From assembly GCF_000619945.1 (NCBI RefSeq), contig NZ_JHVC01000043.1, positions 1 to 10,950 of the forward strand: a stretch of DNA of 10,950 nt, read 5' to 3'. Below the pieces are notes generated by a model. The model saw only the letters and a program-made list of their open reading frames with translations, made no database searches and had not been told where the DNA came from. The DNA is from Clostridium lundense DSM 17049 (GTDB taxonomy: Bacteria; Bacillota; Clostridia; Clostridiales; Clostridiaceae). The position numbers were made by a program, and so were the translations under genes. Below, in pieces: positions 8,201-10,950 of this stretch (positions are counted from its first letter, which is position 1; each line of letters opens with the position of its first letter).

Positions 8201-9800
8201 ATTTTTTAATCCCTTCTATAACTTCTTTTGAATTTTTTATATCTTTATGATTAGATAAGGCGATTAAACTCCAAGCTGTATGTTCTATATATGGTGTATA
8301 TTCATCCTCACTAGTTTCACCTGTCCATTCGTCATAATCTCCTGGTATTATTGAGCCAAAGGAAACTTTTCCATCTCCTTCATCATGTGCTTTACTTAAA
8401 AGTGCTCCTACTACTTTTTCTTTATTATATTCAATCTCTGCCATATCCATGGCTATAATAGCTTTAGCAATATATTCTGATGTATCTTCCTTATCGTAAT
8501 TATAATCTATTAAAAACTTAGTGTAATCTTTATCTCTATAATTTTTAGGATTTTTTCCAACACCTATAATATTCATAACATTTCTAGCGTTATTATGTAA
8601 TCCATCCATTCCATAAATATTTACTTTGCTTAAAAGCTTGTCTGTATCCACTCCAGCTCTTCTTAAAGCCATTGATGTTATAAAATCAAGACTTTTAAAA
8701 CTATTATCTTTCCAAGTAGCATAGTATGAAACGACACTATCTATAACATTTTGTAAGCTTTCATCTTTATTTATGCTTTCTTTGAACTTAAGTATCTCAT
8801 TCTGAAGCTTCGTGTTAGCTGCATTTAACTCATCTATAGTTAATCCTTCTTTATTTAATACACTCTTTACTTCCTCTATTGATTTTTGAAGTAAGTCTTT
8901 AGCTTCCTGTGAATACTCACCTACTCCTGAACCAATCTGAGCAGTATTTAAAATCTTTTCTCCCTCATCTATGGAATTTACAAGAGAAGTTTTATCTACT
9001 ATTCCTTCTCCTTTTTTTACTACTACTTTACAATAAGGTCTTGATATATCTCTTCTTTTTGTATCTTTATCAAATCTTACTGCTGAAATTTCATAAGTTC
9101 CTTCTTTATCAAATGTAAATGTAACATTTCCTTCTTTGTCTGTATTAATATATTTTCCATTAACTATATAGTCTTTATTATCAACTAATATTTTTGCATC
9201 ACTTATTCCAACTTCTTTTGATTCATTAGTGTTTACATCATATTTTGATCCTAAAAGTTTTAAATTAATATTTTCTCCTGTTTTTACTTTAATAACACTT
9301 TTGTCAAAATAAGAATATGTATTTTTTTCATAATCTTCTTGAAAAAAAACTACTACATTATCTCCATTTTTTATATTTACTTTATTTATATAGTCTGGTG
9401 CATAATTATTATTTATATAATACATCCATCCATCTTTTGAACATACTAATCCTTGTTTAACACTAACTATATTATCTATAAAAGTACATCCATTTGAGTT
9501 AAATTTATTAGTATCCTTACAATCAACATTTTCACTTTCTAATGCCTTAATAATAGCGTGTGCTGCTGTTATATCCTTACTATTCTCTGCAGCCCCATAA
9601 GCTTTTAAATCAAAATTACTTACTTCTATTTCCCTTTCTGAAATTATAGTATGATCATTTGCTTCAATTCTTACTTTTACCTTTATATTATTTTCCGCTG
9701 CAAAAACCTTATAATCTTTTAATATTCCAATATTAAAAGAGGATAAAAACATCAAAAACGTTAATAAAAAAGATATTATATTTTTACATTTTCTTTTCAT
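5298..9800 (-). CDS. Large secreted DUF4430 / alpha-toroid / Big_2 protein, candidate corrinoid-capture protein
   Basis: 1500 residues. The ATG has AGGAGGA just upstream (9806-9812). A signal peptide spans 1-35 (cleavage near VFAA). Residues about 60-155 match DUF4430, the transcobalamin-like C-terminal family (GWMYYIN 124-130, NGDNVVVFF 145-153). An Ig-like domain (165-262) and a FIVAR-like helical segment (268-345) follow. Three divergent alpha/alpha-toroid modules (prenyltransferase/terpene-cyclase fold) lie at about 347-630, 724-1015 and 1028-1295. They share marks such as LGAGLDPKN (787-795), LAAGGDPTN (1097-1105) and DPDATAMTISAL (1174-1185). Big_2 domains lie at about 635-718 and 1308-1390, and a C-terminal beta domain at 1397-1500 (YAVKAFVWDDLEDM 1475-1488). 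I see no LPXTG, SLH or CWB2 anchor and no cyclase DxDD motif. Animal intrinsic factor and transcobalamin join the same two folds. With a B12 transporter next door, extracellular corrinoid binding is a reasonable inference but unproven. Confidence 0.9.
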   Translation of the reverse strand: MKRKCKNIISFLLTFLMFLSSFNIGILKDYKVFAAENNIKVKVRIEANDHTIISEREIEVSNFDLKAYGAAENSKDITAAHAIIKALESENVDCKDTNKFNSNGCTFIDNIVSVKQGLVCSKDGWMYYINNNYAPDYINKVNIKNGDNVVVFFQEDYEKNTYSYFDKSVIKVKTGENINLKLLGSKYDVNTNESKEVGISDAKILVDNKDYIVNGKYINTDKEGNVTFTFDKEGTYEISAVRFDKDTKRRDISRPYCKVVVKKGEGIVDKTSLVNSIDEGEKILNTAQIGSGVGEYSQEAKDLLQKSIEEVKSVLNKEGLTIDELNAANTKLQNEILKFKESINKDESLQNVIDSVVSYYATWKDNSFKSLDFITSMALRRAGVDTDKLLSKVNIYGMDGLHNNARNVMNIIGVGKNPKNYRDKDYTKFLIDYNYDKEDTSEYIAKAIIAMDMAEIEYNKEKVVGALLSKAHDEGDGKVSFGSIIPGDYDEWTGETSEDEYTPYIEHTAWSLIALSNHKDIKNSKEVIEGIKKYLKFKQDKNGLIENSSDTALTIQGLICLEEDPKSDYWCVKDGDKKISMVDGMLKCKKDNQFMLQPNSGMVSDLATAHVLAALVDLNTMTSMYRKLKYEDVSVPVKVQIYGEKEVYNGGKLNLEAKAFDYNNVVIKNAAISWKSSDEKIATVKNGVVQALKEGELEITAYITGSEGIKDSIKIKITTPPQIDYSDRLNKEIEFLKNHYMAYGKYEFLASPGAVLSGVDKNRVKENIYRYSKNSTALQVSKTIIALLGAGLDPKNDNVKDEKVNHIEVLEKAQVSDGINKGKFIVNEAMDQNSIETQAYCIITLDLVDGKYDKESAIKALLNMLNDSNYKETDSSYKYIKTEAVAVTALSKHKDISGVENKINELITFFKENQNEDGAFDMKAGSTFPNSPAATGTVVQALLSNNIDPLSWQWTKNGKTILDGMLKSKFEGRDASTSGYSQGSGLGFENSEASYYAFAALVQMLNKKPIYDMIKENIKDKPEEVVPKDYTSIVNESIDTIIGKNLLLNNDWYAVELNKAGKEVSKDYLGKVTKQIVDAKGQLSNDTEYAKKIISILAAGGDPTNVGGYNLVEKIYNGDLDQGLNAHVFGLIALDSGNFNIPKESKWNREKLIQTILERKTKDNGWTFFGSNADPDATAMTISALAPYYNSKKEVKEAIDNAVVALSSMQTLKGGFKSSGKENSNSTAMVIVALSSLNIDLATDERFIKKHNTLIDALIGYKTEDGTFGFRDNKYNELATEQALRALVAYKNFKEGKGCIYKFNFIPSEVEVENILLDKTLVELKVGKTLKLNEKISPENATNKKVIWTSNNTKIAIVDENGNITALGEGEAIIKITTANGKYAECKVNVKGEVIPQDLEIKNLTNVKEFKLHSDAKIAIQAVNNSKESKNVTLIVGVFDKNGRLTNYVAVKQSIESGKNVELNGILKLPKEGEYAVKAFVWDDLEDMRSLSNVIEIPVK

Positions 9801-9805
9801 TATGG

Positions 9806-9813
9806 TCCTCCTT
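9806..9813 (-). promoter_or_regulatory. Ribosome binding site of the 1500-residue protein
   Basis: AAGGAGGA on the minus strand, 5 nt before the ATG at 9800. The 68-bp gap 9801-9868 holds this site and shows no terminator, promoter or riboswitch, so the gene is probably co-transcribed with the CWB2 protein upstream. Confidence 0.8.
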
Positions 9814-9868
9814 CATATTTAAAAAAGTGTTATACATCTCTTAATTTTTATATTCCACTTCCTATGAA

Positions 9869-10950
9869 TTACTTTATTTTAAATTCCACTTTAACTTTTT
9901 CTTCATTTTTAAACTTGTAGTATCCATGATAACTTCCATTATCTAACATTGTGTTAAACTGTTTAATTCCATTCTTTAAATTATCTTGTCCTATATATAC
10001 TAATGAATCATTTGAATTGTATACTGTTACAGTAACTTCTACATCTTCTTTGTTTTTAATTTTTATTTGAACTTTATCACCATTTTTATTTACTTCAAAT
10101 TTGTCATCTGAAGGCTGTTCAGGTTTTGTGATTCCACCACTACTTCCCCCTGAACTACTGCCTCCCCCTGAGCTGCTGCTTATATTTTTATCTATTTTTA
10201 CATCATTATTTCCTTTTTCCACTTTATTTACAGTAGCTCCACTTTCAATTTTTATATCACATTTACTATTAGCTAATATTTTTTCTACTTTTGAACCCTT
10301 TTGTACTTTTATCTTTGCTTCTTTACTTATCTTTATTTCAGCAAACTCACCATTAAAATCTACATTTTCCTTACTATTAACATTAACTGTTTTATCAAAC
10401 TTTCCCTTAAGAACTGCTTTATTTTCAATTAATACATTACCAAAATCGCCTTTAACATTATCTAATATTGTATTGCTCTTTACGATAGTATTATTTATAC
10501 TACTATTTTCCTTTAACTCAACTCTTACATCACTTTTACTATCAACTATTAATTTTTCAGCTTTAGAGTTAACTAAATGAATACTATTTTCTGCTCCTGA
10601 CTTTACCACTATAGTGTTAGCAGTTACATTTTTAATATCTGTTGATCCTTTTTCACCTGGATCTACTGTAATTACTCCATTAACCTTCAAATTTTGTAAA
10701 GTTACCTTATTCCCTTTTACTAATAAATCTCCATTTATAACTTTTTCAGTTTTTTCTTCTCCAAAAACTGAATTATCTTTATTAATTTCTGTTACTTCTA
10801 CTTTAGCTTCTAATTTATCCAATATACTTGATGGAACTACACTCTCTCCACCTATAGCAGTTATATTGCTTGAAGAAATTATATTGTTATTTACAAAATC
10901 TTTTAATTCTGATTTTATATCATTATTAGTTAATATTATTGGTGCTGCCT
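9869..10950 (-). CDS. CWB2-anchored surface protein with beta-helix-like repeats (5' end beyond window)
   Basis: The frame is open from the window edge to the stop at 9869, giving 359 visible residues; the N-terminus is missing. The first ~45 residues (PIILTNN, then ITAIGGESVVPSSI) are the end of a cell-wall-binding repeat 2 domain, which holds clostridial proteins to the wall non-covalently. Visible residues about 65-255 are short beta-strand repeats rich in Val, Asn and Lys (GDLLVKGNKVTLQNLKVNG), as in parallel beta-helix or bactofilin-like folds. A Ser/Gly linker (about 257-272) leads to a C-terminal beta domain of about 80 residues. A TTG at 10822 could be read as a start, but it falls inside the CWB2 domain and has no binding site, so the gene begins outside. 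The gene lies 68 bp before the 1500-residue protein gene, in the same direction, and probably shares an operon with it. A surface scaffold role fits; the ligand is unknown. Confidence 0.85.
   Translation of the reverse strand, partial: AAPIILTNNDIKSELKDFVNNNIISSSNITAIGGESVVPSSILDKLEAKVEVTEINKDNSVFGEEKTEKVINGDLLVKGNKVTLQNLKVNGVITVDPGEKGSTDIKNVTANTIVVKSGAENSIHLVNSKAEKLIVDSKSDVRVELKENSSINNTIVKSNTILDNVKGDFGNVLIENKAVLKGKFDKTVNVNSKENVDFNGEFAEIKISKEAKIKVQKGSKVEKILANSKCDIKIESGATVNKVEKGNNDVKIDKNISSSSGGGSSSGGSSGGITKPEQPSDDKFEVNKNGDKVQIKIKNKEDVEVTVTVYNSNDSLVYIGQDNLKNGIKQFNTMLDNGSYHGYYKFKNEEKVKVEFKIK

Noticed and set aside
5298..9800. Squalene/terpene cyclase or prenyltransferase enzyme
   Set aside because: The toroid fold is likely, but I see no DxDD cyclase motif and no obvious metal-site pattern. 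The protein is secreted and full of Ig-like domains, so a binding role fits better than terpene chemistry.
10101..10580. Plus-strand open frame of 159 codons
   Set aside because: It is antisense to the beta-helix repeats and Ser/Gly linker. Its Leu/Pro/Ser runs mirror those repeats, and it has no ribosome binding site.
10820..10822. TTG at 10822 as the start of the CWB2 protein
   Set aside because: The frame stays open upstream to the window edge and encodes the conserved end of a CWB2 domain. No ribosome binding site precedes the TTG.

Overview
The window comes from a low-GC Firmicute, most likely Clostridium sensu lato. The base composition is strongly AT-rich, start sites carry AGGAGG-type ribosome binding sites, TTG is used as a start, and one protein carries a clostridial cell-wall-binding repeat 2 (CWB2) domain. 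Every gene I can support lies on the minus strand, so the biological order runs from high to low coordinates.

From 10950 down to 5298 there are two genes for surface or secreted proteins. The first is the 3' part of a CWB2-anchored protein with a beta-helix-like repeat region. After 68 bases comes a 1500-residue secreted protein. It has an N-terminal DUF4430 (transcobalamin-like) domain, a FIVAR-like helical segment, three divergent alpha/alpha-toroid modules, two Big_2 Ig-like domains and a C-terminal beta domain. A 22-bp perfect hairpin ends this unit.

From about 5007 to 1395 lies a complete ECF-type vitamin transporter operon. It consists of a promoter, a cobalamin riboswitch, an intrinsic terminator, the transmembrane subunit EcfT, a double-ATPase EcfA fusion and a substrate-binding S component. 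The three genes overlap or abut. The riboswitch and the exclusive T, A and S subunits indicate a dedicated cobalamin or corrinoid importer (CbrT-like).

From about 1336 to 1 there is a second cobalamin riboswitch with a terminator and a recognisable antiterminator. A roughly 320-nt leader with inverted repeats follows, and then the 5' part of another secreted Ig-like protein that runs off the window.

Read together, this looks like a vitamin B12 acquisition locus in which an ECF importer is flanked by large extracellular proteins. The 1500-residue protein combines the two architectural elements of animal intrinsic factor and transcobalamin: an alpha/alpha barrel and the DUF4430 beta domain. 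My main hypothesis is that it captures corrinoids at the Gram-positive cell surface and hands them to the ECF transporter. The riboswitches and the transporter are directly supported by sequence. The binding function of the large protein is inference.
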